This document shows, one piece after another, positions 22,239 through 32,576 of a DNA stretch of 64,000 nucleotides. This DNA comes from Adiantum capillus-veneris. Its lineage: Eukaryota; Streptophyta; Polypodiopsida; Polypodiales; Pteridaceae. Each line of letters starts with the position of its first letter. The stretch's first letter is position 1. The translations under genes were made by a program, and so were the position numbers. The notes under the pieces are model-generated. The model was given only the letters and a program-made list of their open reading frames with translations. It was not told the DNA's origin and did no database searches. The DNA lies in NCBI GenBank assembly GCA_014529385.2, contig CM043968.1, positions 30,103,013 to 30,167,012 of the forward strand, read 5' to 3'.

Positions 22239-22800
22239 TCAAGGGGTCAAGGTAGGTTGCAAATCGAAGGCTTCGAGGTAAAGTGATAACACAGTTGGTG
22301 ACTCTGTAAGTTCACCTTCTTCCATCCACTTAGCATCCATTGGTGGATAGTTTCTGAACTTTACCAAGTAACGCCTAGCAACCTTGCCTTTCACTTTTCT
22401 TTCTTTATGTGCCAAAATCTGTTCCGGGACCAAGATCTCGTCAAGTTCCTCGACTTCCGCCTGATCTTCAGCTGGCATATCCTCTAGCACATCACCCACA
22501 TAGGGTCTGAGAAGACTCACATGAAACGCATTGTGAATCTTCCAACTGTCACGCAATTTCAGCCTATATGCAACATCACTGATTATGTTGCACACTTGAA
22601 AAGGCCCATGTAACGCATGCTGAGCTTTGAAACAGTCTTTCCTTGCCCTTCATCTTCTTCAACCTTGCCTTTTCAAAGCGTAGAAGCACCCAATCACCAA
22701 GTGAAAATACCACTTCACGACGGTGACGATCAACTGCTTTCTTTTGCTTTGCCTGAGTCTTTTCCAAGGCCACTTTGACCTTCTTGTACATTTCATCCAT
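22239..22800 (-). pseudogene. E2 integrase C-terminus and chromodomain
   Basis: One frame (22576-22800) holds the integrase tail: KAVDRHRREVVFSLGDWVLL. After a frameshift the second frame (22239-22595) reads AYRLKLRDSWKIHNAFHVSLL, a linker rich in Glu, and the chromodomain VPEQILAHKERKVKGKV, RRYLVKFRNYPPMDAKWM. Chromodomains bind modified histone tails and steer insertion into heterochromatin. The same domain type occurs in G1 and G2. Confidence 0.85.
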
Positions 22801-22803
22801 GTC

Positions 22804-24105
22804 CTAAACATACTTATCTGCTTCAAATATCTTGTCCTTTGTATGCAGTATGGGAGGAACTTTCTTGCCACCTTCAACTATCTCGAAAGGTGCCTTGCCA
22901 GTTGATGAATGCACTGTATTATTGTATGCATACTCCACCAATGGCAAATATTGCTCCCACTTTCCTTTATGCTCTGACACATAACACTTCAGCAGATCTA
23001 GGACAGTAGAATTTGCCTTTTTTGACTGCCCATCTGTTTGAGGATGAAATGACCAAGAGAATTTGAGCGTTGTGCCCATATTCTCAAACAAGCCTCTCCA
23101 GAACAAACTTGTCATGCGTGGATCACGGTCGCTAACAATCGACTGTGGCATGCCATGATACTTGAAAATATTGCTCATAAACAAGCGTGCCATCTGATCT
23201 GGCTTTATCTTCTTCCTGACAGGAATAAAATGAGCCTGCTTGCTGAATCTGCAAATGATGGTCCAAATACCATCATTTCCTGTCTGCGTTCTCGGAAGAT
23301 CAAAGATAAAATCCATAGCAATACTTTCCCATGGTCTATCTGAAATAGGTAGTGGTTGCAATAACCCTGGTGCCTTTTGCCTGTCAAACTTGACCTTCTG
23401 GCAAATTAGGCATTCTCGCACAAAGGCATCCACATCTCTTCTCAATGTAGGCCAATAGAAGAATGTCTCAACCGCTTTAACTGTAGCATCGATACCACGA
23501 TGCCCTGCATACGGTGAGACATGACTCTCTTCCATAACTTTGCGTCGCAATGGCTTTGTGACACACAATCTGCCATGCATCATCATGAACCCATCTTTGA
23601 GAAGATAGTGTTCATGACGTTGTCCATCCATTAGCTGCTCGAAGACCCTTGCAAAATCTTCATCATTTGCATACTGTTCCCTCATATCATCAAGTTCATG
23701 ATGATAAGGAATTGACACAGCTGAAATTTGTGGCTTCCTTGACAAGGCATCAGCCACAACATTCTTCTTGCCTTCCACATGCACAATCTGAAAGTGGAAC
23801 ATGGACAAGATATTTGCCCATCGCATATGCTTCTCAGATAACTTTGTCTGTGTCAAGAAGTATCGCAAGGTCTGATGGTCCGTTTGGACAACGAAATCCG
23901 CACCTAGCAGGTAGTGTTTCCAACTTAAGAGCGCATGAATCACAGCCAGTAACTCTTTCTCATAGACCTGCATGGTCATCTCTGGCCCTTGCAAAATTCT
24001 GCTCTCATAGGCTACTACCCTGCCATCTTGCATTAGCACTGCACCAATGCTACTACCATAGGCGTCACACTGGACCACAAATGACTTCCTAAGATCTGGC
24101 AACAC
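22804..24105 (-). pseudogene. E2 RNase H and integrase
   Basis: An open stretch of 433 codons. Ty3-type RNase H comes first: FVVQCDAYGSSIGAVLMQ, YEKELLAVIHAL, FVVQTDHQTLRYFL. The integrase zinc region follows (HVSPYAGHRGIDAT, CLICQKVKFD), then the core with MDFIFDLPRTQ (first Asp), IVSDRDPRM (second Asp) and DGQSKKANST, where the catalytic Glu of the usual QTER motif reads Lys. A stop near 22804 separates it from the chromodomain. Long and open, but integration-dead as written. Confidence 0.9.
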
Positions 24106-25305
24106 AATGACTGGATCTGAGGTAATCTTTTCCTTTAAGAGATTAAAAGCTGAAATCTCTTTCTGTGTTCATCTAAAGGTGACTGCCTTCTTTTGAAGAG
24201 CATGTAAAGGTGAAGCAATCTCAGCGAAATTTCAGATAAACCTTCTCTAATAGGAGCATAGTCCCAAGAAACTTCGGACATCATGCACCGTCTTCAAATC
24301 TGGCCATGACTTGATCGCTTCAACTTTTGCAGGATCCATTCTAACACCATCCTTTGAGACAATGTATCTGAGAAAATGAATCTCTTCCAGAAAAAATTCA
24401 CTTTTCTTTGCATTGATGAGCAACCTATGACTGGCGTAGCTCTTTGAACACAATGGCCAAGTGATGCCTATGCTCCTCTTCATTCTTTGAATAGACTATC
24501 ATGTCATCAAAGAATGTACCAACAAACTGCTGGTGTGGACGGAAAATTCTGTCCATCATCCTATTGAATGTAGCAGGAGCATTTGTGAGACCAAAGGGCA
24601 TCACTAAAATTCGTAAAGGCCAAACGTTGTTCTAAAAGAAGTCTTGTGCACATCCTCTGATCTAATGCGGATCTGATGGTACCCACTCTTTAGATCTATC
24701 CTGCTAAACATAGCTGATGCTCCTAATTTGTCCAAAATATCATCAATTCTAGGTATAGGGAACCTATTCTTGATGGTATTCTTGTTCAGTGCACGGTAGT
24801 CGATGCACATACGCCATGAGCCATCCTTTTTCTGCACCAACAACACTGGAGAACAGAATGGGGATGAACTGGGCTGAATCAGCCCCTTTTCTAAGGGCTC
24901 ATGTACTTGGCCCATTATCTCTTTCTGCTGAGCCGCACTAACCCTGTACGGAGGCTTATTTGGTGGGCTACTGCCTGGCACCAAATCTATCGCATGGTCC
25001 TCGGGTCTCTCTGGCGGTAATTGAGACGGTAATGAATCGGAATAATAGTCACTATACTGTTGTAAAAACATTGACCTTTCTTTATCTAGCACAGATAAAT
25101 TTGATTCATCACAATCTGGCACTTCACGTGCAAAAACCAAGTACGCAGAAAGATGCTTTTTCATTACAGAAGTAATAGCAGAAGCTGATACAATGGGAAT
25201 AGACTCCCCTTTAAGCTTTACATCCAGAATGTGAGTCTTTCCCTGCTCTGTACAGTGATCTTTTTGTTGTAGGCATCCATGATTCCCTGTACACGAAATA
25301 ACCAA
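24106..25305 (-). pseudogene. E2 reverse transcriptase
   Basis: The minus strand encodes [67 protein letters not shown]. After a one-base shift near 24615 come [20 protein letters not shown] and [17 protein letters not shown], the F-F-D-D form of the catalytic Y-x-D-D box. 24247-24483 continues with NAKKSEFF and KSWPDLKTVHDVRSFLGLCSY. A further break at about 24110-24240 precedes RNase H. Two or three lesions in about 1.2 kb. Confidence 0.9.
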
Positions 25306-26081
25306 GGAATACCTAACAACACATCACATCTGTCCAGTGGCATGATGTAAAATTCTTCAACATCTACATAGGACTGGATATGTAGGCGCAACTTTCCAAT
25401 GATGGGTGTCACAGCCTCTGTATGGCCAGAACATGCCAAACCTGCCTCTGCTGTATACCCCATCTCTTCAGGTCTGATTCCCAACTTTGAAGCCAATTCT
25501 GGGGAAATGAAGTTAGCTTTGGCACCTTGGTCAGAGAAGATAAGCACTGTTTGATCCCTGACCTTTCCCCATGCTCTGCAAAGCTCACTTGCATCTGAAT
25601 TTGGCTTGTCGCCCACCATATCTGGCACTAGACCAGCCATGGGCTTCTTTCCTTTCTTGTCCTCCTTGTCTTCAGAATCAGCTGGCCTTTTCTTTGTAGG
25701 ACAATTGTAAGCAATGTGGCCAGGCTGCTCACAGATGAAGCATTTGTTCTCTGACCTCAGGACCTTCTTTTGCTCTTCCGACTTGCGAGGAGAACATCTT
25801 TTCCATTTCTTCGCTGGTCCCTTTTCAGATTCAGCCGTAGCTTTGTCTTTCCATGCGTTGGCTGGCTCCTGAGTCACTTTAGGAACCTCCTTGGGAACAT
25901 ACTTCTTCGCTGAATTTTTCTTGGCTGATCCTTCCTTGACGCCAGTATTGAATTCACAATCTTCTCCCTTAAGCAAACCATTGCCAGTGTTTGCTACCTC
26001 GATGAGCTGCGTCAAAGTAGTGACTTTGGTCTTCGTGCAGTACTTTCTCAATCCTGGGTAGGCCACAACAGTATTTTTCAA
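25218..26081 (-). pseudogene. E2 gag C-terminus, zinc knuckle and protease
   Basis: A 287-codon frame. NKCFICEQPGHIAYNCP is a CCHC knuckle; a lysine-rich spacer precedes it. The protease reads TVLIFSDQGAKANFISPELA (active site D-Q-G), HTEAVTPIIGKL and [12 protein letters not shown]. It overlaps the RT frame by about 90 bp and the gag frame (25969-26784) by about 110 bp, both marking frameshifts within one original polyprotein. Confidence 0.85.
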
Positions 26082-26784
26082 TTTGTTCTGTCAATGGCAC
26101 AAACCTATAGGAAGTTACTGGAAGTAGAGCTTTCCAAAACTTCCGATTGTAGTCATCCAGATTCTTGCAAGTAGCAGCATTAAGCTGGTGCCATTCTGTC
26201 ATGACATCTGCTTCAAAATCATCAGATAACCATGCTGCTGCAAAAATCTGCTTGAAGTAAATCCATGTGGACGGAGCTTGCCCTTGAAGCAATAAAGTTG
26301 TCCACCATTGTCCCGCATTCCCTGTCAAGAAAGTGGCTGCCTTGCGGACCTTTGAAGCCTCTGTAAAGTTTTCCCCTGCATAGGCCTTGTCAAACTGCTG
26401 GAGAAATAAGAGAGCCTTCTTCCTGTCATCAAACCCTGTAAAGGTCGTGAATGTCACACCTTTGCCACCTTCTTTGTACGGAGTTGGCCTCTTCAGCGGC
26501 GTTAAGTTGTCATATGGAAGTGACTGAAACATGGGAACTCTGTTAGGGTTCATTTGTGTTCCCTGACCGCAATTAAGTTGACCTGGAAATGCCATATTTG
26601 GCTGCTGATTTGTAATTCCAGCCATACCAAAATTTGCCTGTGGCATCTCAAATTGGCCCTGAGTGCTTTGAAACCCTGGTAGAATGCCCGTGACACCGTA
26701 CATGGGGTTAGGCATCATCGTTTGAGCACCCCCGAACACTGTTCCTGGCGTGTAAAACTGATTTCCAGGTGCATGACCAGCCAC
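25969..26784 (-). pseudogene. E2 gag core
   Basis: The 271-codon frame has a Gly/Pro/Gln-rich start (FGGAQTMMPNPMYGVTG), then the gag core: VTFTTFTGFDDRKKALLFLQ, QWWTTLLLQGQAPSTWIYFK, DDYNRKFWKALLPVTSYR, FVPLTEQIEKYCCGLP. The N-terminal part follows upstream after a stop. Confidence 0.85.
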
Positions 26785-26984
26785 GCTCTGGGATACCGAT
26801 CCACCTCCAAAATAGCAGGGTGTACTGAAGGTGGTAGGAAGACTTGTTGCATAGCCTATAGGTTGCTTCCCTGCCCATTAGAACCAGCTATAGGCTGCTG
26901 AAAAGTGGCTGGCTGAACTGGTACAGCTTGAAAGACTGGCATCTCAGCCACCTGTTCTTGCACCTTAGGCACAGGTATTGGAGA

Positions 26985-27356
26985 CTACATGTTCTCCGTT
27001 AAGTGTACAGGTGTTTCCATTGACTCTGCAGTATGAATCACCTGTGTTCGAGCCTTAACAGGCTTTTGAATATGATCCAGTGACCCAACTTGCTGAGACG
27101 GAAGAGGAGGTTGCAGAAAGGCTAAAAACCTCGGGTTCTGCATTACTTGTGTGAACATAGCCATAGTAGTAGCCAACTGGGTCCTGAATATATCATCATC
27201 AGTCTGTGGTGGTCTTGAAGACTCACCCACTTCATGTGTCTGTTGACCCTGTGAAGAGGAAACCTCTTCAGTCACATCATCTGGTCTGTCAGCCATAATT
27301 GCAATTCCCTGTGTCTGGTCTATGATCCCCTGTATCTTCAAGCCCAACCTGACCAA
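26985..27356 (-). pseudogene. E2 gag N-terminus
   Basis: The likely start is the Met of MADRPDDVTEEVSSSQ at about 27296, preceded by an in-frame leader. It continues DDDIFRTQLATTMAMFTQVM and QNPRFLAFLQPPLPSQQ. 26785-26984 carries the same protein in other frames with a stop. Only about 100 bp separate this start from the primer site, normal for a gypsy leader. Confidence 0.75.
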
Positions 27357-27385
27357 GGCTCACTTCTATGGGAAAAAGTGATTTA

Positions 27386-27403
27386 ATCCCGGCGATGGAA
27401 CCA
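27386..27403 (-). other. Putative E2 primer-binding site, not initiator-Met
   Basis: On minus, TGGTTCCATCGCCGGGAT follows directly after the LTR end ...CCGGTTTCA. It looks like the complement of a tRNA 3' end (..ATGGAACCA). I cannot name the tRNA. Confidence 0.5.
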
Positions 27404-27425
27404 TGAAACCGGCCTATACTTTACC
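27404..27425 (-). mobile_element. E2 5' LTR stub
   Basis: 'tgaaaccggcctatactttacc' copies the first bases of the 3' LTR (20199) and then diverges completely. The other ~1440 bp of the 5' LTR are missing, so E2 is truncated at its 5' end. Confidence 0.7.
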
Positions 27426-27639
27426 TCCTTTTCCAAAATTTGTTTCCAATAGCAAACCTGTTTCCTTCAAGTGAATTTTACCATCTTAAAAAAAAAAAAG
27501 GTTCTTTCTCAAGGCATCATTAAAGCTATCACAATCCTTTCTACCATGATCAGTGCTATCACACCATATACACCTATGCACGAAGCCAGACTTCTTTACT
27601 TTGAAACCTTTGTCCTGATGGTTACCCTTTATCTTCTAC

Positions 27640-28010
27640 TCTTGCAAATTTGAGTTTCATCTCGCACATACTTTTGACATTCTTTGGACTAGTAGAAGTA
27701 GGAGTGACATTGTTTATCACCATTTTATCCCGTCTACGTTGCCTCTTTGCAAGAACTGAAACTGCGTCCTCGACATCCTTCCATTCCATCTTCAAGCCAT
27801 GTTCACATTATTCTTGTCTTCCAAAAGTAGCTCTAATTTCTCTTGGATTTGTACATGTAGCATGTAGAAACAACTCACCCTTCTCAGCATCCAAGCTAAC
27901 ATGCTCTGTTGCTGACAATTGTGCATATTGTCGCTCGAACTCCCTTGACAGCTCCATAGGAGCTGCCACAGAAACATTGCTTGTTGAGGCTTGTTTCGGC
28001 TATTCAAGAG
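27640..28010 (-). pseudogene. Retroelement gag fragment (P2)
   Basis: Across three minus frames: APMELSREFERQYAQLS, EKGELFLHAT, IQEKLELLLEDKNN, and KMEWKDVEDAVSVLAKRQR with a basic end RRRDKMV. This helical gag-like segment, with two frameshifts, belongs to an LTR element different from E2. It adjoins the truncated E2 LTR. 27426-27639 shows nothing I can assign. Confidence 0.5.
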
Positions 28011-28328
28011 TTTGTGGATCGTGTTGCGGTCGGCTACGACCTTATGGAAGAAACCTAACTCTAATTTTTGGCACAGGTTTCAGGATGGAAAGTCAATCGA
28101 CTTTTCGAGCTCGACTGATGTTGAGATTGCTTTTTAAGTTTGAGTTTTGTTTGAGAACTTGTTTGGTGATCCTGTTTGAGATTTGTTTGAAATGGATGGT
28201 ATCTGTTTTGAGCCTATCTTGGTGCTGATTTGAACTGTTTTGACTCTGGTTTTAATACTGGTTTTTATTGATTGGTGATTTTACTCCTGGGTGGAGAAGT
28301 GAGAAATATTGTTTTGGTATTATTTGAA
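28011..28328. other. No gene recognised
   Basis: T/G-rich stretch with repeated 'gttttgag/gtttgaga' words, leading into the tandem array. No supported coding sequence. Confidence 0.4.
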
Positions 28329-28590
28329 CCTCGGAACGACGCAGGCCGATGCCTGGGGAGCGTTTCGTTGTATGTTTGAAAACCTCGGAACGACACAGGC
28401 CAATGCTTGGGAGCGTTTCACTCTATGTTTGAAAACCTCGGAACGACACACGTCGATGTCTGGGCAACATTCCATTGTGTGCTAGAAAACCTCCGAACGA
28501 CGCAGGCCGATGTCTGGGGAGCGTTTGGTTGTATGCTTGAACCTCCAAGCGACCCAGCCTGTGGTCTGGGGAGCGTTTGGTTGTACAGTC
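28329..28590 (+). repeat. Tandem array, about five units of 52-54 bp
   Basis: Units start with 'cctcggaacgac' or 'cctccgaacgac' at 28329, 28383, 28436, 28490 and 28542. Each contains 'gatgtctggggagcgttt' and 'gtatgtttgaaaa' variants. Divergence between units is about 10-25 percent by eye. Confidence 0.85.
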
Positions 28591-29072
28591 CTCTAAGCTC
28601 ATGGCCCGGACCTTTTTAGGTTATTTGCGGGGGGAGTGACGAGGTAGTCGTTGAGTAGCTTCATACCGCACACCGTTTGTCTCGGGGGAGTGCTCAACGG
28701 CGTTGTTTGTTGTGTCTTGTAACATGCATGTGTGAGCATTCGTGTTGCATTGTGATGTGCCAACCACTGAATATTCCTAATTGGATGAGATTGCCTGGGT
28801 ATGTAATTTTAGTGCACCAAGACACCTGTACAAGATCAATGCGGTCTCGATGTGATGGCTAATTTTACTATGCCGGAATATCAAGAGTTCCGATCTGGAC
28901 GAAAGGAGAAGCCAACTCCTCGATCAAAAGAGCCGAAAGCAGAAGCCAACTCCTTAACAAAAAGAGCAAACTGATTGTCCCTCAGAATGACCCTCGGAAA
29001 TTTTTGAGCTGGCTTGAGTTGTTTTGCAAATATGTTGTAATCGATTACTTTCTTTCTTTCAAGAAGGGGTGA
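28591..29072 (+). other. 3' untranslated region of gypsy element D2
   Basis: No ORF. Contains G-rich tracts (gcggggggagtgacg near 28629, tcgggggagtg near 28683) and ends in the purine tract ttcaagaaggggtga directly before the LTR at 29073. Confidence 0.5.
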
Positions 29073-29717
29073 TGTCACAAACTGCTGGCGTGTCAAGTCA
29101 CTAAAGAACAGAGCCAACCTTCAGATCACGGCCGAGGGGCTTAAACCCTAAGAAGAACAAGCAACAGCAGAAGAAGAAGTCCTACCAACTTATGGGGACC
29201 CCGTCCGATGGGGCCCAAGTGACATAAAGGCTTTAAAATAAAGCAGGACCCACACACACACACACGCGCGTGGATTGATGGCGTGGCAACGGTACGGACA
29301 GCCCTGAAATTCTGCTAACAGTGCTGACGTGGCAAAAGTGGCAATTGTACAGATTTTTGCAAAACACGTTGGCAGATTCTGACGCTGGTACTTTTTGGAC
29401 CAATTGCTTTCGAGTTTGAATCTTTTCACTATAACTACATTTTAGGCCAAGGGCCTTTAAATATGAGATCAAGGTTCATTCTTTGGCATGCTTCCTAAGG
29501 CAGGTGCAGAGTCTAGAGTACCGGCTTGTACTGTGTTGATGCAATATAAAGATATACCGAAAGGGGCGCCAAGGTTTGGGGCCAATAATCTCTGGGGTGG
29601 AATTCCGCCACTCCGTGTCGTATGTCGTCTCTCTCTTTCAGCTCAGTTGTTATTGAAGTGCTAAAAGTCTGTTCAGTCTATTCTTTTCTATTGGCACGTG
29701 GTGCTCGTCTTGTGACA
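29073..29717 (+). mobile_element. Family-D LTR (3' LTR of D2)
   Basis: TGTCACAAACTGCTGG to CTTGTGACA, 645 bp, homologous to the solo LTR at 11399-12030. The purine tract on its left shows it is a 3' LTR. TATA-like 'cctttaaatatgag' lies near 29452 and the shared box at 29552-29590. The right flank is the coding end of gypsy G2, into which it appears inserted; no matching duplication remains. Confidence 0.8.
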
Positions 29718-30060
29718 CATTTCCAAATAAAAGAAAAGATAAATGATGTCTCGTTTAGACTGAAGCTGCCCGATACTTGGAGAATTCACAATTTCATGTG
29801 AGTCTCTTGAAGCCTTTTAAAGGCGATGTGCCCGATGATGGGAGCCAAAAGAGCAACCCGAAGTGGAGGAAAGCGAGGAGATACTCGTTTCAGAACAGAT
29901 ACTGGCACATAAAGATAGAAAGATTAAAGGTAAAGTGACGAGGCAGTTCTTGGTTAAATTCAAGAACTATTCTGCATGGGATGCGAAGTGGATGGAGGAG
30001 GAGGATCTGGCAGATACTCCTCAGATTGTGAACCTTTACTTGAAGCATTCGGTTTAGCAT
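29718..30060 (+). pseudogene. Gypsy G2 integrase tail and chromodomain
   Basis: NDVSFRLKLPDTWRIHN, FHVSLLKPFKGDVPDDG with a shift, then an open frame at 29863-30057: EEILVSEQILAHKDRKIKGK, RQFLVKFKNYSAWDAKWM, EEEDLADTPQIVNLYL. It is close to the G1 (41280-41471) and E2 chromodomains. All upstream gag-pol is lost at the D2 LTR. Confidence 0.85.
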
Positions 30061-30637
30061 AGTCTACTCCGATAGAACCCCGATTTCAGCATGGGCGAAT
30101 CTAGTGCAGCAGGTTTGCACAAGAGGGGAGTCACTCCGCTCCTTTATCGACAGATTGCCCCGATTTTTTATATAGAGTCATTGATGTCCGTTTGGGTTTC
30201 ACGGATACTGTTGAGCTGACAATATTCTGTTGTATGACTTTATGAACTGGAATTCCCAATAATGAAAATGATACTGATTGATTTGTACTTGACTTGTTTG
30301 AGTGCAGGAACTGATAGACGAAATGACTGCAGCATTTCGGTCTCATAAATCTCTATAGACATGATTGCAATATGGATTAGTTAATCGGGCATCTGTGAGG
30401 TCCCAATTGGATCTAGATGCGATTGCTAAAATCGTTGCCGATTAATCATGGTCTGAGATTTGGAATGAAGTTTGTCTTGTGATGTCATGTGATGTGACTG
30501 TCGATTGGTACATGTGCTAGATGTGTTGTTCCTAGTGCGTCGGTACTAACAGTCAATGTCTGCTAAGACAATTTATGGCATATGTCTGTTTTGCAGGCGT
30601 AATCAAGGGCGATTACAATGCTTTCAAGAGAGGGGTA
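30061..30637 (+). other. G2 3' untranslated region with purine tract
   Basis: Counterpart of 40705-41279 in G1 (shared 'gactgcagcatttcgg', 'gtcaatgtctgctaagac', 'attacaatgctttcaag'). Ends with tttcaagagaggggta before the LTR. Confidence 0.75.
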
Positions 30638-31214
30638 TGTCACAAATGGGTGACGTGGCATGCTCCTAGACACACCACACAGGCTGGCAGCATGGTAAAG
30701 GCCCGTAAAACGCAGAGACGGGTTGACGTGGCAGTTCCAAATTTTTCGCCGCTTTTCACGCTGACAGTGCTGACGTGGCCTGCCATATGGACTTCCGCTT
30801 TTTACGCTAACAAAGCTGTACGGAATTCCTGCTTTTGCGCTGGCTGAAATTACGATGGCTGAATTGGCAGCTTTTGGACTCATTGCTTTATTTTTAAAAG
30901 ATTTTAAGCTTACTGCTTTTGGGGCTCTGCTTTTAGGCATCCCTTGTAACCAATAAATAAGTGGTTAGGCCCTCACTTCTCAGAGCATCTGGACGCAGAG
31001 TCTAAGCGTGAGCACCTACCCACTCTCTTGTACGTTGAACACAGATTAATACAAAAAGAAATACCGAAAGGGGCGCCAGTCTTTGGGGCCAATATCTCTA
31101 GGCATGGAACTACGCCGGGCCCTGTCGACTCAAGTGTGAAATATGAACTGTTTTGAAGTGAATCTCTGCTGTGTCGCGGTAGAATCTTGACTTGGAGTGT
31201 CCAAGTTTATTACA
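30638..31214 (+). mobile_element. Family-G LTR (3' LTR of G2)
   Basis: TGTCACAAATGGG to TTTATTACA, 577 bp. TATA-like 'caataaataagtgg' near 30950, then about 100 bp on the box 'accgaaaggggcgccagtc' at 31062-31080. Homologous to 8878-9440 and 40173-40704. Confidence 0.85.
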
Positions 31215-31940
31215 GTTTTTCTAAAGCTATGGCTGAGTTTTTTAAAGTTTATTAAATCTGGCCCCTTTCAAATTGGCCGACCACCGAGTTTAAAAGGCGT
31301 TTAAACTTTACACTTGAAAACGGGCGTTAAAACCTGGTTTTCTGGCCAAATCTGGAGCATTAGTAACTCGCATGTTTCAGGTCTCTCTCGACTCAATATG
31401 TCGGCTCTCGCCCGGTCATATTTCCACTGTGTCCGGGCGGCCACCGCAAAACTATTAAATTAAAGCTTTTCTGCGCGAACGGAAGACACCATCTTATTCA
31501 TGTGCTTGTTTTGAACTATTCTCCACTGCCTCCAGCTATTGTTCTACTTATAATACTATCCGCACATGGATAAAATTTCCATATGGCACATTGCAGTGGG
31601 AAATTTCCTTGTTCATAATTGGTACCAATAAATTCATAAATTCATTCTCTGTGCACAGAAATCGTTTTCATTTATCTATAGCCGTAGCTAAAAATATTAC
31701 ATTTGCGCTCTGAATGTGAAAGGAATGAAGGGCTGAAAGCTAGCAGCAAAAACGCAGATATGAAGCATAAAACGCAGCAGATCTGAAGTGTAAAGCAAGG
31801 CTAAAAACGCAAATCTCGATGACGACGACGGACAACGATGGAGCACTAAATGCCACCGAGGGAATGGGCGAGGGGAGGCTGGATGGGCTGTCTAAGTACC
31901 AGACCGCAACGGGAATGGCTAGCAAGTGCAGATCCATGCA
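31215..31940. other. No gene recognised
   Basis: AT-rich, no supported ORF. 31730-31850 has 'aaacgcag' words and a gacgacgacg run resembling the interior of family-C LTRs, so part may be an eroded LTR. Confidence 0.4.
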
Positions 31941-32296
31941 TGTTACATCCCTGGCTCCATGCTCACCCTTCTTGTACGGCTAGTTTGGTCGCGGGTTGGC
32001 CACCCACACTTCACAAGGTCGCTTCTTGTTTTGTCCGGTGGTCCAGATCTGAGGTTGGGTGCCCTGTATGTCATTTATTCCCATAAATGGGTCGTGAGAT
32101 TTTTTACAGGGGTCGTGGGTGTTTTCCCCGACTCACCCTTGGACACATATATAGGTGCCAGCGGTGCCCCTTTTGTACATTGCAGATAGCGTATACATCC
32201 TATCTTTTGGTGGTCCAGACTCCAGTCCCCCCTTCTGCTCCAGCGTTTGTCTCCTCTCTCTCTCTCTCTCTCCATCTTCCCATCACCACTCTCACA
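31941..32296 (+). mobile_element. 5' LTR of copia element K
   Basis: Ends ...CTCTCACA against a perfect primer site at 32297. A TATA box (acatatatagg at about 32146) and a CT-rich stretch (32250-32275) fit a copia LTR. The start at TGTTACATCC is the nearest TG fitting usual size and is uncertain. Confidence 0.6.
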
Positions 32297-32309
32297 TGGT
32301 ATCAGAGCC
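32297..32309 (+). other. Primer-binding site of copia K (initiator-Met tRNA)
   Basis: TGGTATCAGAGCC directly after the LTR, an exact match to the plant initiator-Met primer site. Confidence 0.9.
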
Positions 32310-32576
32310 AGTAGTGGGGAGCACTATCATCTGCGTGTGGGCAAGGAGAGGCTTGCGATCATCCTACAGCAACTTTTCATCGCGATCAATTGCTTCACAT
32401 GCCCTGCCTCTAGCATTTTTTGGCAGCCCCTCCAACGTTTTGTGCAAAAACACCAGCGTTTTTCCCTGCCTTCAGTGTTTTCGGGAGAAGCTTCAATGTT
32501 TTCCCTCTTGCTCATTGTTCACGGGTGCTTGCATTCCTCAGCATTGTTGAGGATATTCGTCTGCATTCGGCAAAGT
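32310..32576 (+). other. Copia K leader, first part
   Basis: 5' untranslated leader after the primer site; it stops where a family-C LTR begins (about 32577). The rest resumes at 37485 ahead of the K gag start. Confidence 0.55.

Noticed and set aside
29073-29717. Solo-LTR interpretation of the D2 LTR
   Set aside because: A purine tract stands directly on its left and the flanking pentamers (ggtga, cattt) do not match, so a 3' LTR is the better reading.
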